From Bacteroidota bacterium (GTDB taxonomy: Bacteria; Bacteroidota; Bacteroidia; Chitinophagales; Chitinophagaceae): 64,000 nt of DNA. Below are positions 47,401 through 56,252 of the stretch, one piece after another; the first letter of the stretch is position 1; each line of letters starts with the position of its first letter. The translations under genes were made by a program, and so were the position numbers. The notes below the pieces were generated by a model. The model saw nothing but the letters and a program-made list of their open reading frames with translations, ran no database searches and was not told where the DNA came from. Location: contig JADJZY010000009.1 in the NCBI GenBank assembly GCA_016715505.1, forward strand, positions 68,922 through 132,921, written 5' to 3'.

Positions 47401-47627
47401 TATTGCAAGGAGCGTTTCGATTCCAGCACTTCCCATTGTGTTTTTGAAAGACCCTTTCGTTCTAATTGATACAAAACAAATACTTTATCAAATGCAGATG
47501 CAAAACCCAAGTCCACCTTATTGCCGGGTTGAGTCTTGATGTTTTGTGGCGCGGTCACCAAAGCCTCATGGCGCAGTGCAGAAACAGCATCCTTCCCAAA
47601 TAAACGGATGTATTTTTTGTCGATCAC
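44403..47627 (-). CDS. Alpha-2-macroglobulin family protein, C-terminal half
   Basis: 1074 residues that continue the protein encoded at 47624-50506. The apparent start is a GTG overlapping the previous stop (GTGA), but adding one G at the junction reads ...DLMDKEVIDKKYIRLF, so this is one broken gene of about 2030 residues. Domain order: MG domains, the A2M signature (FFPQLRTDEEGSIQFAFKAP, EALTKWKLMAFAHTEDL), and a thioester domain with PYECAEQRF, i.e. the CxEQ thioester at residues 526-529. An alpha-helical TED and a receptor-binding-like end (FNFLPKGTYVFEYP) follow. Bacterial A2Ms trap foreign proteases in the envelope. The usual pbpC partner is not adjacent. Confidence 0.88.
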   Translation of the reverse strand: MIDKKYIRLFGKDAVSALRHEALVTAPQNIKTQPGNKVDLGFASAFDKVFVLYQLERKGLSKTQWEVLESKRSLQYLIDEEDRGGFFWSGVFVKDNRFYSFDHQVQIPFSQKELQLKMLSFRDKILPGSEQEWRIEIKGSQSEKVASEMLTSMYDASLDAFKSHTWTPMPLYTDRYRRYSLQHPMGFGSATGMPISRYPYLSAQQIRKIYPSQNWWGLDERNYRRYYVMMEMPDGGNRALTKSAAAPAGARMMSEKDDMNSDLSMDSIAEAPKVNDSKDASSAVPLRSDFKETAFFFPQLRTDEEGSIQFAFKAPEALTKWKLMAFAHTEDLAQGVLTESSRTSKEVMIVPNTPRFMREGDNMEYRAKLSNLSSEDMLAEVRLKLMHPNSRKSVDGMFKNKQVVKLVQLKAGESQAVHWDIEIPKGFVMPVIIQTWVTAKSKDGSVEWTDGEQNLVPVLTNDMLVTETWPLNVKYNSEKNFKLEKLINSGSSSTLRHYNLSVEFTANPAWYAIQSLPYLTDYPYECAEQRFNRYYSNVLATHIAQSNPKIREVFNTWKEKDSSALLSNLQKNQELKNALLEETPWVLQAQSEEAQKKNIALLFDLNRMSKELERSTRELAQMQTPNGCFAWFKGMADDRYITQYIVTGIGRLLHLGVREVGQERRIMKLAENALPYLDAKIKEDYDDLIRYKANLNEPQISYFQIQYLYMRSFFSNRPIEGANQKAFNFYKKQAAQYWLKQNKYMQAMSAIALNRFNQKEIAREIMASLRENAILHDEMGMYWKSMNQSYWWYEAPIEAQSVMIEAFDEVAQSEKEVDALKIWLLKNKQTNHWKTTKATADACYALLLKGTYWLAAEPNVEIKMGTMVLDHSEKEAGTGYFKMSMGPELIKPERGNVQVKVQSPPEKGIGIQGTSWGAVYWQYFEQLDKITAAETPLKLKKQIYRVDVTEKGETLLPLSIETPLKLGDKMRVRIELRVDRPMEYVHLKDMRAACFEPIHVLSQYQYQGGLGYYESTKDLATHFFFNFLPKGTYVFEYPMFVTNKGEYSNGIAQIQCMYAPEFSSHSEGIRVMVK

Positions 47628-50506
47628 TTCTTGTCCATCAGATCCTTGGCTTTGGCTTCAAGCACATACCAACCTTCACCCCGAACCAGTTTTTTGCAAA
47701 TACGCCACACCATTGGAAGTCGTTTGAAAGGTTTTCGTCCAAACAGTTTTTCTTCCGCCCAATTCATTTTTATCAGACTCTCCATCGTATTCATCCAACG
47801 GAAAATCTTTTCGATTTCGGGAATCATATTGAATTCCACCTTTTCCCAAAGGCGTTTTCTCAACACACGATCAGGCGCTTTTAATTTTTTTAAACTCAAT
47901 ATCACTTCTGTTTCGTTAAACACACCTGCCAAATTTGTGCTTTTAATTTCCACCGCATTAAAATCATTGATTGATCTCGATTCTTCAGAAACTATTTCAA
48001 GCAATAAACGTTGATAGGCTAGGGACACATTCGTTTTTCCACTGCGGGTTTCACCATTCAAATCGGTTACATCAGCAATAATCTGATAGTCAAACACGGG
48101 ATTTGTTTCAGGCGACACGGCCAGATCTGGAATAGCATCAAACGCTATTTCGAAACTTCCGTCTGCGCCTGTGACTAATTGCCCTTGTGCAATTTCCACG
48201 GAAGGACTCGAAGGTTGTCCCCATCTATAGAAGCACCAGTAGTAGGGAAACCTGGCCTGACGTATTACCCTGAATTTGACGCTGGCTCCATCAATGGCGT
48301 TTCCGGCAAATGCCTTGGCCAAGCCTTTTATTCTGATTTGATCATTCAGTCGGTATGTTGAACGAATTGTGTCAAATGTCACCTCAAACTTAGGGCGTTT
48401 GTATTCTTCAATATTAAAATAGGCTTGTCCGCCTTCTGCCGACAAATGAAATGTTCCTGTGAGCAGACCTTGAGGAGCCTGAAATGATCCAGTGAAAGAG
48501 CCAAATTCATTCGTGCTTACCTCGAGGGTTTCAACCACTTGATGGTTTACATCCATCAGAGAAATAGTGGCTTTTCGTTGTTTGAGTAACTCATGTTTTA
48601 ATGGATCCACACCTGTGCTTTGAACCATGATCCCTTTAAAGTAAATGTTTTGTCCGGGCCGGTAAATACTACGATCGGTAAACAGAAATGTACGTACCAT
48701 ATTTTGTTGAGGTGCGTCTTGATGATACAAATAAATTTGTTGGGGGGCATAAAACTGATCATCACCTTTGCTTAATTCCGGTATTAAAGAAGAATTATCC
48801 TGAAAATTTTTCAACGAAACAAAACCCTTCCCATCACTCAACAATTTTGCAACTTCAACTAGGCTATTTTTATACGTTTTGTAATTATACTCTTGTTTAT
48901 ACAAACGGACCGTTACACCTGAGAGAGGCTCCCCACTTGAACGATGAAGCACCCAAATTCCTCGCTGTTGTTTACTTTCATTCACGGCGATATAGGTTAA
49001 ATCCGTGACCTGTAACAGGTTAATGGATACAATTTTTTGGTTTTCAAAATCAGGATCATCCGAAATAAATAATGCATAACAACCTAAAGGAAGAGATTCA
49101 ATTTTGATTTCGGTGGAATGCGTTTCAAAATCATTACTTCGTGGTAAGTTGATCGACCAGGATTGAATCGCTTTTCCGGTCAAAACCTTTTTACTATTGT
49201 TCAGATAATCTTGATTAAAATCCTTGAGTTCAGTCAATGTCATCGGAATGATTTTACAATAAACCTGACTGACATTTTGATAAGATAAACGTGCAATGGC
49301 CGGCTTATTGGGGAGCAGCACTTCCTCTGTAATGAGTTCAATCTGTTTTGCCATTATTTGTTGTAATAATTGCTCGGCGTACATAGCAGCCTCCGTTCTT
49401 GGGAACTTCTTTAAAATTTCATCACATACATCTTTTGCAGCGGCTCGTTTTTTTGTGTGCGCGGTAGGGCTCTCTGAATTCTTATTCGCTCTGCGCCCCT
49501 GGGTCTGGGTACCTTGAAAAAGATATTCGGCATATAAATAAGAGGCATATGCGGCTCCCGGATGATTGGGATATTTTTTGAGCACATTCAACAGGGATTG
49601 GATATAGTATTCATTTTTATTGACACCAACTGCATGTTGATGTACGTATTTGATGCGTGCCAAATCCACATCTATGAGCGCCGAGGGGTCCGTATCATCC
49701 AAATGAAACTGAAGGAGTTTTTGATAAAGTTTGATCACCTGCAACTTAGATTGCAAGCTGTCCTTTGCATTCAATCTGGCCTTTATAAAATCTAATGCAG
49801 GAGCATACCAAATAGAATCCTTGAGTTCAAAGGCATAAGCTGGTTTGGTCAATTCAATTTCATCATTGGCAAAAAAATCTATAGCCCGATGTGCAAGATA
49901 ATCATAGAGCGTTGGCCATAGTTTGAAGGTATTTTCTCCGGGCAGTAAAACGCCTTTCACTTTTTCGAGCGGATAATTTTTTGAAGCTTCTTCCTCGGTT
50001 AAGGATGCATGGAAACAGGAATAAGATGCCTGAAAAAATTGATCTGCCGTCCAAGTTTCAAGGTCTTCAGTTCCATCCGGGATTAATTTTTTTGATTTTG
50101 GAGAAGGCTCCACACTCGTACGTTCTAATATTTCCCATCGTTTTTGTTCATAATAATTTTGATATAATGTGCCCAACATGGAATACAATAACTGTTTGGC
50201 GGGAAACTGGCTGTATTTCAATTCCTGATGAAAAAACGGAATGATCGCTGAGTCTGCAGATTCAGAAAGACTTTCAGCAGACTTCAGATACATACAAATG
50301 GACTTGATATACTGGTCGGTGTTTTGTTCGGTTCTTGCCTGATTCAGGATCAGACGAATTTCCTTGGCCGCACTGGCATTGAGCCCCTTAGACAGCAGGC
50401 CCTCCACAGTTTCCCATTTTTGGGTATAAAATTGTTGGTTCATGTTTTGAGCTTTGAGAAGAATAAATGGTGCCAAGAGAAATAGCAGCAGACCAAACTT
50501 GCGCAT
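47624..50506 (-). CDS. Alpha-2-macroglobulin family protein, N-terminal half
   Basis: 960 residues with a signal peptide (MRKFGLLLFLLAPFILLKAQ), a long helical N-terminal region, then MG2-type domains (VNESKQQRGIWVLHRSSGEPLSGV, FLFTDRSIYRPGQNIYFKGIM as separate blocks, the YRPGQ signature of MG2). Near 47810 the frame slips (EIEKIFRWMN) and the better frame reads FPLDEYDGESDKNELGG until TGSGEGWYVLEAKAKD near 47690, where a GGGG run carries one G too many. So at least three single-base indels occur here and at 47624. It begins the macroglobulin described at 44403 and is divergent from pssA. Confidence 0.87.
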   Translation of the reverse strand: MRKFGLLLFLLAPFILLKAQNMNQQFYTQKWETVEGLLSKGLNASAAKEIRLILNQARTEQNTDQYIKSICMYLKSAESLSESADSAIIPFFHQELKYSQFPAKQLLYSMLGTLYQNYYEQKRWEILERTSVEPSPKSKKLIPDGTEDLETWTADQFFQASYSCFHASLTEEEASKNYPLEKVKGVLLPGENTFKLWPTLYDYLAHRAIDFFANDEIELTKPAYAFELKDSIWYAPALDFIKARLNAKDSLQSKLQVIKLYQKLLQFHLDDTDPSALIDVDLARIKYVHQHAVGVNKNEYYIQSLLNVLKKYPNHPGAAYASYLYAEYLFQGTQTQGRRANKNSESPTAHTKKRAAAKDVCDEILKKFPRTEAAMYAEQLLQQIMAKQIELITEEVLLPNKPAIARLSYQNVSQVYCKIIPMTLTELKDFNQDYLNNSKKVLTGKAIQSWSINLPRSNDFETHSTEIKIESLPLGCYALFISDDPDFENQKIVSINLLQVTDLTYIAVNESKQQRGIWVLHRSSGEPLSGVTVRLYKQEYNYKTYKNSLVEVAKLLSDGKGFVSLKNFQDNSSLIPELSKGDDQFYAPQQIYLYHQDAPQQNMVRTFLFTDRSIYRPGQNIYFKGIMVQSTGVDPLKHELLKQRKATISLMDVNHQVVETLEVSTNEFGSFTGSFQAPQGLLTGTFHLSAEGGQAYFNIEEYKRPKFEVTFDTIRSTYRLNDQIRIKGLAKAFAGNAIDGASVKFRVIRQARFPYYWCFYRWGQPSSPSVEIAQGQLVTGADGSFEIAFDAIPDLAVSPETNPVFDYQIIADVTDLNGETRSGKTNVSLAYQRLLLEIVSEESRSINDFNAVEIKSTNLAGVFNETEVILSLKKLKAPDRVLRKRLWEKVEFNMIPEIEKIFRWMNTMESLIKMNWAEEKLFGRKPFKRLPMVWRICKKLVRGEGWYVLEAKAKDLMDKK

Positions 50507-50620
50507 AGAGAAAATAATTTAAATGACTGAGTGATAAATTTCAGACTAGCAGACACAAAGATGCGATTTTTCCATAGGATAAATTTGTCATTGTATTGTG
50601 AATTATGGCATCAAATCTGC

Positions 50621-50628
50621 TATCTTTG
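50621..50628 (+). promoter_or_regulatory. Bacteroidota -7 promoter of pssA-purS
   Basis: TATCTTTG, matching TAnnTTTG, 10 bases before the ATG at 50639. The transcript would be almost leaderless, and longer starts of the open frame are excluded. A TTG lies ~22 bases upstream. Confidence 0.6.
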
Positions 50629-50638
50629 CGCCACTCCG

Positions 50639-51400
50639 ATGAGACATCTTCCTAATATTTTAACGCTTGGAAATTTATTTTTTGGTTGTGTTGCAATCGT
50701 ATTTATCCTGCATTCCCAACCCTTTTTAAGTGAAGTGAATGGGGAATCATATTGGGTCAGTGGAACAACTCAAGCCTACTATGGCTCTTTGTTTATTTTG
50801 GCTGCTGCCATTTGTGATTTGTTTGATGGCATGGTGGCCAGATGGCTGGGAGTTACTTCCGCCATTGGAAAAGATTTAGATTCACTCGCTGATGTGGTAT
50901 CTTTTGGGGTTGCACCATCTATGATCCTGATGAAAATGTTATGGGCCGCTTGGATGCAAAAACCAGACGCTATGGACATCTCCATGATATATGTTGCACC
51001 TGCTTTTGTATTGGCATGTTTTAGTGCTTTACGTTTAGCTCGTTTTAATAATGCCCCCGCCACTACAGCTTACTTTACAGGGGTACCTACACCGGCCATT
51101 GGACTGCTGGTTGCATCCTTTCCGTTGATTAATTTTTACAACCCTTTGAACATGGGCTTGCGCCTGCAAAATCCGTGGCTTTTATACCTCATTATTGCTG
51201 TACTTTGTTGGTTGATGGTCAGTAAGATGCGGTTATTCACGCTCAAATTCAAAGGATTCTCATTGGCTAAAAATTGGCCCCAATTGGCCTGGGTAGCACT
51301 CAGTTTAATTGCACTTCCGTTTTTGAAAATTCTGGTCGTTCCATTTTCATTTTTATTATATATTATTTTATCATTTGCCTATAAACATCAAGAAGCATGA
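50639..51400 (+). CDS. pssA: CDP-diacylglycerol-serine O-phosphatidyltransferase
   Basis: A ~253-residue integral membrane CDP-alcohol phosphatidyltransferase. The catalytic motif D-G-x2-A-R-x8-G-x3-D-x3-D is complete in FDGMVARWLGVTSAIGKDLDSLAD (positions ~62-85). At least six helices. Start ATG 50639 (MRHLPNILTLGNLFFG) fits the family; an upstream frame is cut by the promoter. It makes phosphatidylserine for phosphatidylethanolamine. Overlaps purS by ATGA. Confidence 0.93.
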   Translation: MRHLPNILTLGNLFFGCVAIVFILHSQPFLSEVNGESYWVSGTTQAYYGSLFILAAAICDLFDGMVARWLGVTSAIGKDLDSLADVVSFGVAPSMILMKMLWAAWMQKPDAMDISMIYVAPAFVLACFSALRLARFNNAPATTAYFTGVPTPAIGLLVASFPLINFYNPLNMGLRLQNPWLLYLIIAVLCWLMVSKMRLFTLKFKGFSLAKNWPQLAWVALSLIALPFLKILVVPFSFLLYIILSFAYKHQEA

Positions 51401-51648
51401 ACTATACAGCTCAAATCACCATCATGCCATTAAAAGAATTACTGGACCCACAGGGTAAAGCCGTTAACGAAAGTTTGCACCGTTTGGGCATTTCGGCGAT
51501 TGATCAGGTTCGAATTGGTAAACATATTACGCTTCAGATTGAAGCAAGTGACGAAAAGCAGGCACATACCTTAGCTGATGAAGCATGTCGAAAAGTATTG
51601 TGTAATCAAGTGATGGAAAGTTACTCGATTAGCATCAACGCTCAATAA
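51397..51648 (+). CDS. purS: Phosphoribosylformylglycinamidine synthase subunit PurS
   Basis: An 83-residue PurS, the small dimeric bridge between PurL and PurQ in purine synthesis. Signatures are PLKELLDPQGKAVNESLHRLG and VRIGKHITLQIEA, with full length. The gene is translationally coupled to pssA (ATGA), although the pathways differ; purL and purQ are not in the window. Confidence 0.93.
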   Translation: MNYTAQITIMPLKELLDPQGKAVNESLHRLGISAIDQVRIGKHITLQIEASDEKQAHTLADEACRKVLCNQVMESYSISINAQ

Positions 51649-51672
51649 AATCCATCTGGAATTTGAGCCGGA

Positions 51673-52551
51673 TCAATTTCGGCGATCCGCACCCCAATAC
51701 AATTTGGTTTGTAATGTCTGTAAAAAATGTTGCCCTTCCAATCGTATGAGTTGAATGGTAAAATCTTCTTTTCTTACGGCCAAAGAAACGCTACTATCGA
51801 TCGATTCCGAGCGCGCATCCAGTGTACATAAAAAATGTTCAGCCCGACCTTCAACTTCAAAAGAAACGACTGAGGCATCAGAAATGATGATTGGTCGAAC
51901 GTTGAGATTATGAGGAGCCACCGGAGTGATTACAAAACTATTGGCCTGCGGAAAAATGATGGGACCGCCACAACTAAGGGAATACCCGGTTGAACCTGTT
52001 GGCGTGGAAACAATAATTCCATCGGCCCAATATGTACATAAAAACTCCCCGTTTAAATAAGTATGAATTTTGATTAAAGAAGAAGAGTCTTTTCGGTGCA
52101 GCGAAAATTCATTGAGTGCAAACGGAGCATCCTGAAAAATAGGTATACTGGCATCGAGATGAATGAGGGTACGCGTATCCAAATGAAATGTGCCTTTACT
52201 CAAGGCCTGAACTGCCATGTTTATTTCCTCTTTGGAGGTAGATGCTAAAAATCCAAGCCTACCCAAATTAATCCCAAGAACAGGAATATTCGCACGGGCT
52301 GTAAATTTAACGGTATCCAGCATGGTGCCATCACCTCCCAGACTAATCATATATTTCGTTCGGCTGTTCAGCGGTTTTGATTCCGAAAATACCTCCTGAA
52401 TATCCTGCATCGGCATCAACTGTTTTAATCGAATCAGCAAGGGTTCGTAAATAACCATTTGAATCTTAGCTTCTCTCAAACTTTCAAAAAGCTTAACAAA
52501 ATAAGGCACGTCGGAGTCTTCAAATACACGATTATAAACAGCAATTTGCAT
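51673..52551 (-). CDS. nadK: NAD kinase
   Basis: A 292-residue ATP-NAD kinase that makes NADP+. The GGDGT motif is in SLGGDGTMLD, the NE/D motif in PFALNEFSLHR, and the substrate segment in WADGIIVSTPTGSTGYSLSCGGPI. Ends in a normal PIIIS... SESIDSSV C-terminal domain. It starts 3 bases after the restored end of the BamA-like gene, so the two are probably co-transcribed. Confidence 0.96.
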   Translation of the reverse strand: MQIAVYNRVFEDSDVPYFVKLFESLREAKIQMVIYEPLLIRLKQLMPMQDIQEVFSESKPLNSRTKYMISLGGDGTMLDTVKFTARANIPVLGINLGRLGFLASTSKEEINMAVQALSKGTFHLDTRTLIHLDASIPIFQDAPFALNEFSLHRKDSSSLIKIHTYLNGEFLCTYWADGIIVSTPTGSTGYSLSCGGPIIFPQANSFVITPVAPHNLNVRPIIISDASVVSFEVEGRAEHFLCTLDARSESIDSSVSLAVRKEDFTIQLIRLEGQHFLQTLQTKLYWGADRRN

Positions 52552-52554
52552 CCC

Positions 52555-53900
52555 TTATTCTTTGGTACCGTGTAAAAATAACCCTTTTGTCCTAAATGAT
52601 TCAAACTGTACTCGAGCCGAAATTTGGCATAGTAAGAAATGATGATATCCAATCCGACACCATATCCATTGAGTAAACGATTATTTAAAAAACTATTGCC
52701 TGTTTCGACTTTGTACACATATCCGATATCATCAAAAATTTTTGCATACACCCTGAAGGGAATAAATCGCATGATGGGTAATAATCGCTGACTGATGACC
52801 TGATCAAAAATTTTATAACGCAGATTGCCTCTCAATACGGCATAATGGCTTCCATCAATCACAAAATATTCGTAACCCCGAACGTACTCATTTCTAAAAC
52901 CCATAGCTCGATCAAGGATATAAGGCTGTCGGTGATTAAATGAAAATCTCCCCCGAAAAACCAATGAAGAAGAAATGTTCCGGATTAATTTTTTATAGTA
53001 CGCGCCTTCGGTATACACAAAAAATTGATTGACATCCCGATCAAAAAGCAGTCCCCTTTTAACGGCACTTAATTTTAATTCCAGTCCGCTAGTAGGATAT
53101 ACCCGGGTATCGGTATTGTTGTACAAATACTTATAATACAATTCCAGGTATTTCATTTTTCGTTGTTGATTAGCCAGGAAATCAGGATTCAAGGTGTGCA
53201 ATTCATCGCTGATTTCATATCGGTTGTAACTCAGATGTAACTCATGAATGGAAGCATATCCTTTGCGGTAAGTGGTTCCGATTTTTGCCTTTAAAATTTT
53301 ATAAGGATACTTTTCGCTGCTATAAAATCTGAGTTTATTGGAGTCCGTCAAAAAATTAATTTCTCGCCCTGTGGCATAACTCACTGAAAGGTCCAAACCA
53401 TGTCGGAGCTTTTTGTCGATATAAGGAATTACATATTCCAGATCAAAGTATTTATTGTATCCCAATTGAATGGTGGTACCAATTTTTTCATTGCGTCCTC
53501 TAAAATTAATCCGAACAATATCCAAACCAATATTGGTGCGATCGAGGCGACGATTTTCTTCCACCCACCATACATTGAAATTTCGATCGGCTAGTTGAAA
53601 AATCGGCGATGGTAACCAATACAGAATTTCGGTGAGATAATATTCAATGTCGATGTAGTCGTCGTCCCAATAATTGATGCAGTAATCTACTTTGGAAAAT
53701 AATTGAAGATTTAAATGCGCCGTTTATTAAAATCAAGCACAGACTCTACAAATTCTACGGGCAAACTATCGCCTTCTTGTATTGTTAGTTCGCGGAGTAT
53801 GATGGGCTCTTTGGTAATTTTGTTCCCACTAAACCGGAGTGAACGGATTTTGACGTGATGAACCCCTTTGTCATTTTGAGACCACTGATTGAAAAGGCAT
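52555..53900 (-). CDS. BamA/TamA-family outer-membrane protein with frame changes; start uncertain
   Basis: An Omp85-superfamily barrel. A single POTRA-like module (VKIRSLRFSGNKITKEPIILRELTIQEGDSLP, near 53855) precedes the barrel (DRAMGFRNEYVRGYEYFVIDG, i.e. the L6 VRGYE motif). Frame changes: near 53725 (NKRRI then NLQLFSKVDYCINYW one base over) and near 52590, where adding a G gives KGLFLHGTKE and a stop at 52555 in place of an odd tail. A signal-like stretch (LIGFLFWMPFQSVVS, ATG 53900) lies just upstream in another frame. Single POTRA plus barrel suggests a TamA- or sorting-type role, not the main BamA. Confidence 0.7.
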
Positions 53901-54085
53901 CCAAAATAAAAAACCGATTAGGAAAAAAAGATATTGAATTACTACGCGTTTTCTTCTTCCTGATGGACAAGCAGCAATTTTTAAAGAAGCAAAATTTGGA
54001 TAAAAAGATGGCTGAGGCACTGGCTGTAGAATGTCGCAAAAATACTATTGCAGAAGCAGGTTCAGTCATTCGGAGGATAAAATAA
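53858..54085 (+). CDS. Small open frame of unknown status, antisense to the BamA-like 5' end
   Basis: A 76-residue, Lys-rich helical sequence (MNPFVILRPLIEKASKIKNRLGKKD, split as helices, then QQFLKKQNLDKKMAEALAVECRK and SVIRRIK). Its composition looks coding, but its first ~40 bases are complementary to the signal-like segment of the BamA-like gene, so both cannot easily be genes. No family recognised. Confidence 0.3.
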   Translation: MNPFVILRPLIEKASKIKNRLGKKDIELLRVFFFLMDKQQFLKKQNLDKKMAEALAVECRKNTIAEAGSVIRRIK

Positions 54086-54173
54086 ATACTAAATTATTCT
54101 TATTGTTCCGAAAAGAGGTGTGGATGTGGTATTCTAAAAAATACGTTGCTTCATGTAATTGAAGTGAATGCAT

Positions 54174-55022
54174 TTATCTGGACGATTCTTCCAATGAATA
54201 AATTTCCAGACAATCGGCTCGCAGGATATATAATCTTTCGCGTTCAACCCTCACTTGTAAACAAGTCTCCGGTGAAGGTATGGATAATGTTTTCTCGGTA
54301 AATGACCGGGTGTTATAAACATTTAAGACACCATCTTTAAAATAAATCAGTTGATGATTCATGAATTGCACTTCTTTGCAGGGATATGGATAACGAGTTT
54401 TAAAGAACCCGAACTGATCAAAGCGGAGTATGCCATCAGTAGAGTCAACCATGAATAAATTGCGGTCTTGTTCAACCATATAGATAGGCGCCGGAGGAAA
54501 TTCCAACATCATTCGTAAGGGTGTCGAAGCCTGTATTCGAGGTTTTTCATCAATTTTTAATAACATGGCTGTGGTTGGATCCCATACCCAAATGTCTGCA
54601 TCGGCTGAATTGGCAATCACCGGTGCATTAAAAACGCCTAACTCCGATAAACGAATTTGATTCTTCAGACTCAACAAATTATCGAGGACGACAATCTGAC
54701 TATATTCAGCATTATACAATAAAACCCTTAAAGGATTACTGGCATCAATCTGGGTGATTCTTCCTTTGCGTACTTCACTGAATTGTCCGATACTATCCCC
54801 GGAAGGATTTAATTTGATTAATTCATTAAAGTCCCGAACGATATATACATTCCCTGTTGGATCTGTTGTAAAGATTCTCCCTTTGATCGGGATTCGTTTG
54901 ATTAATTGAATCGTATCGCCAGCCAGTAAGGAACAATGCACAAAAAGTGCGATTACACTCAAAACGCCGTATAAAAAGAGTTGAGCGCGCTTAATTTTAT
55001 TGGAGGGTGGAGTAATTACCAT
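54174..55022 (-). CDS. Exported propeller-like protein of unknown function
   Basis: About 282 residues from ATG 55022 (MVITPPSNKIKRAQLF, then a signal-like helix FLYGVLSVIALFVHCSL). The body is made of propeller-like strands (GRIFTTDPTGNVYIVRDFNELIKLNPSGD, shown as two strands; LLLKIDEKPR; NLFMVDSTDGILRFDQFGFF). It is conserved in style with six-bladed propellers; no active site seen. Its start overlaps the 3' end of the upstream BNR-like lipoprotein gene by 26 bases, so the two are probably coupled. Confidence 0.65.
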   Translation of the reverse strand: MVITPPSNKIKRAQLFLYGVLSVIALFVHCSLLAGDTIQLIKRIPIKGRIFTTDPTGNVYIVRDFNELIKLNPSGDSIGQFSEVRKGRITQIDASNPLRVLLYNAEYSQIVVLDNLLSLKNQIRLSELGVFNAPVIANSADADIWVWDPTTAMLLKIDEKPRIQASTPLRMMLEFPPAPIYMVEQDRNLFMVDSTDGILRFDQFGFFKTRYPYPCKEVQFMNHQLIYFKDGVLNVYNTRSFTEKTLSIPSPETCLQVRVERERLYILRADCLEIYSLEESSR

Positions 55023-56088
55023 TTCGGAATAACTTCCAGTCGGAGCCATAATTTTCGCTGATGAATAATCCCTGATCTGTTGCACAGAATAAATAATAGC
55101 GGTTTTCATTGGTTCGATAAACCACTCGTTTTCCTTCCATATAACTCACTTTAGCATACCATGGAATACCGGCACTGACGGATACAAATGCGTTGCCGTC
55201 TAATCGAAAAACACCCGCGCTGTCCAAGCCAACGAAGAAATCTGTACCGGGGCCAAATGGTTGTTTACCAAACAGAATTTCTCTTTTCGGTAATCAACGG
55301 TTTTATCCCAGGTTAATCCTTCATCCAAACTATACCAAACACCTGCCTGACCAGTATAATCGATGGCCAACAAAGTATTAAAGCGATTAGTGATATACCA
55401 AATTGTTGTATCGGTAGGTAAAGGTTTAGCTGGTGTACCTGTTACACCTTGGGGGATTTTAGCCCAACTTTGGCCTGGTAATTTTCGATACAAATTAGCA
55501 CTGTCGCGAATAATAAACAAATGTCCATTCTCCAGTCGGGTAACTGAGGTGGCTCCAATTTGCGGATCGGGAGCCTGCCAACGGGTTTCATTCACAAAAG
55601 TCTGACCATTATCGGTACTATATTTTAAAACCAAATTACCCAAACCGGTTTGACGGGTTAAATTGGGTAATCCATCACCGCGGCTATCACAGCATAGATA
55701 AATGATATTGGAATCCGGATGATAAACGGCGGTATTCGGTAGTAATATTTATAAAACTGATCTAAATGACGAATGACATAATCAGGACCTAAATTACTTT
55801 TTTGAAAGGCTTTCCCATCATTTTTCGAATGATAAAAATTTTCTTTGATGTACAGCAACATCGTGTCGGCCACCAATATTTGGCGAACGGTAGAATTGTC
55901 CGTGGGAAATAGATTGGTAAAATAAACCAGATCATTCATTTTTATGCAGGGTACCCTGATATCCTCCCACATAGAGCACGAAAGGAGTTTTTTACGGTTG
56001 TGGAATTATCAATCTGATTATATTTCTCACAAGATGTTTGAATCATTGCAAGGATGGCGATCATCAGGATGAGTAATTTGTTCTTCAT
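54997..56088 (-). CDS. BNR/sialidase-like repeat lipoprotein, several frame changes
   Basis: About 360 residues restored. Start ATG 56088 (MKNKLLILMIAILAMIQTSCEK gives a signal with lipobox QTSC). Asp-box-like repeats are seen in different frames: STDNGQTFVNETRW, YSLDEGLTWDKTV and SENYGSDWKLF, the pattern SxDxGxxW of BNR propellers. Frame changes near 55965, 55740 and 55283; in the last, one more A in a run of four gives DYRKREILFGKQPFGPGTDFFVGLD continuing to VFRLDG. It is probably a surface propeller; sialidase activity cannot be claimed because the catalytic Arg triad is not identified. Confidence 0.65.
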
Positions 56089-56252
56089 ATCATCGAAACT
56101 TTAAACGAACAAAATTCAAGAAGTACTAATTTCTTTCGTTGAACCTTGTTACTCTTTTTCTGGCTATATTTACAAATATTAGACGCTAATATACTACAAT
56201 TCGTTAGATTTCATGGTAATTCCTTGTATTTCACCCTTAAACTACATGACAA

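Noticed and set aside
53785..54069. 94-codon minus-strand frame
   Set aside because: Ser/Phe/Lys-rich shadow of the plus-strand frame; its end runs out of frame with the POTRA-like module that it overlaps.
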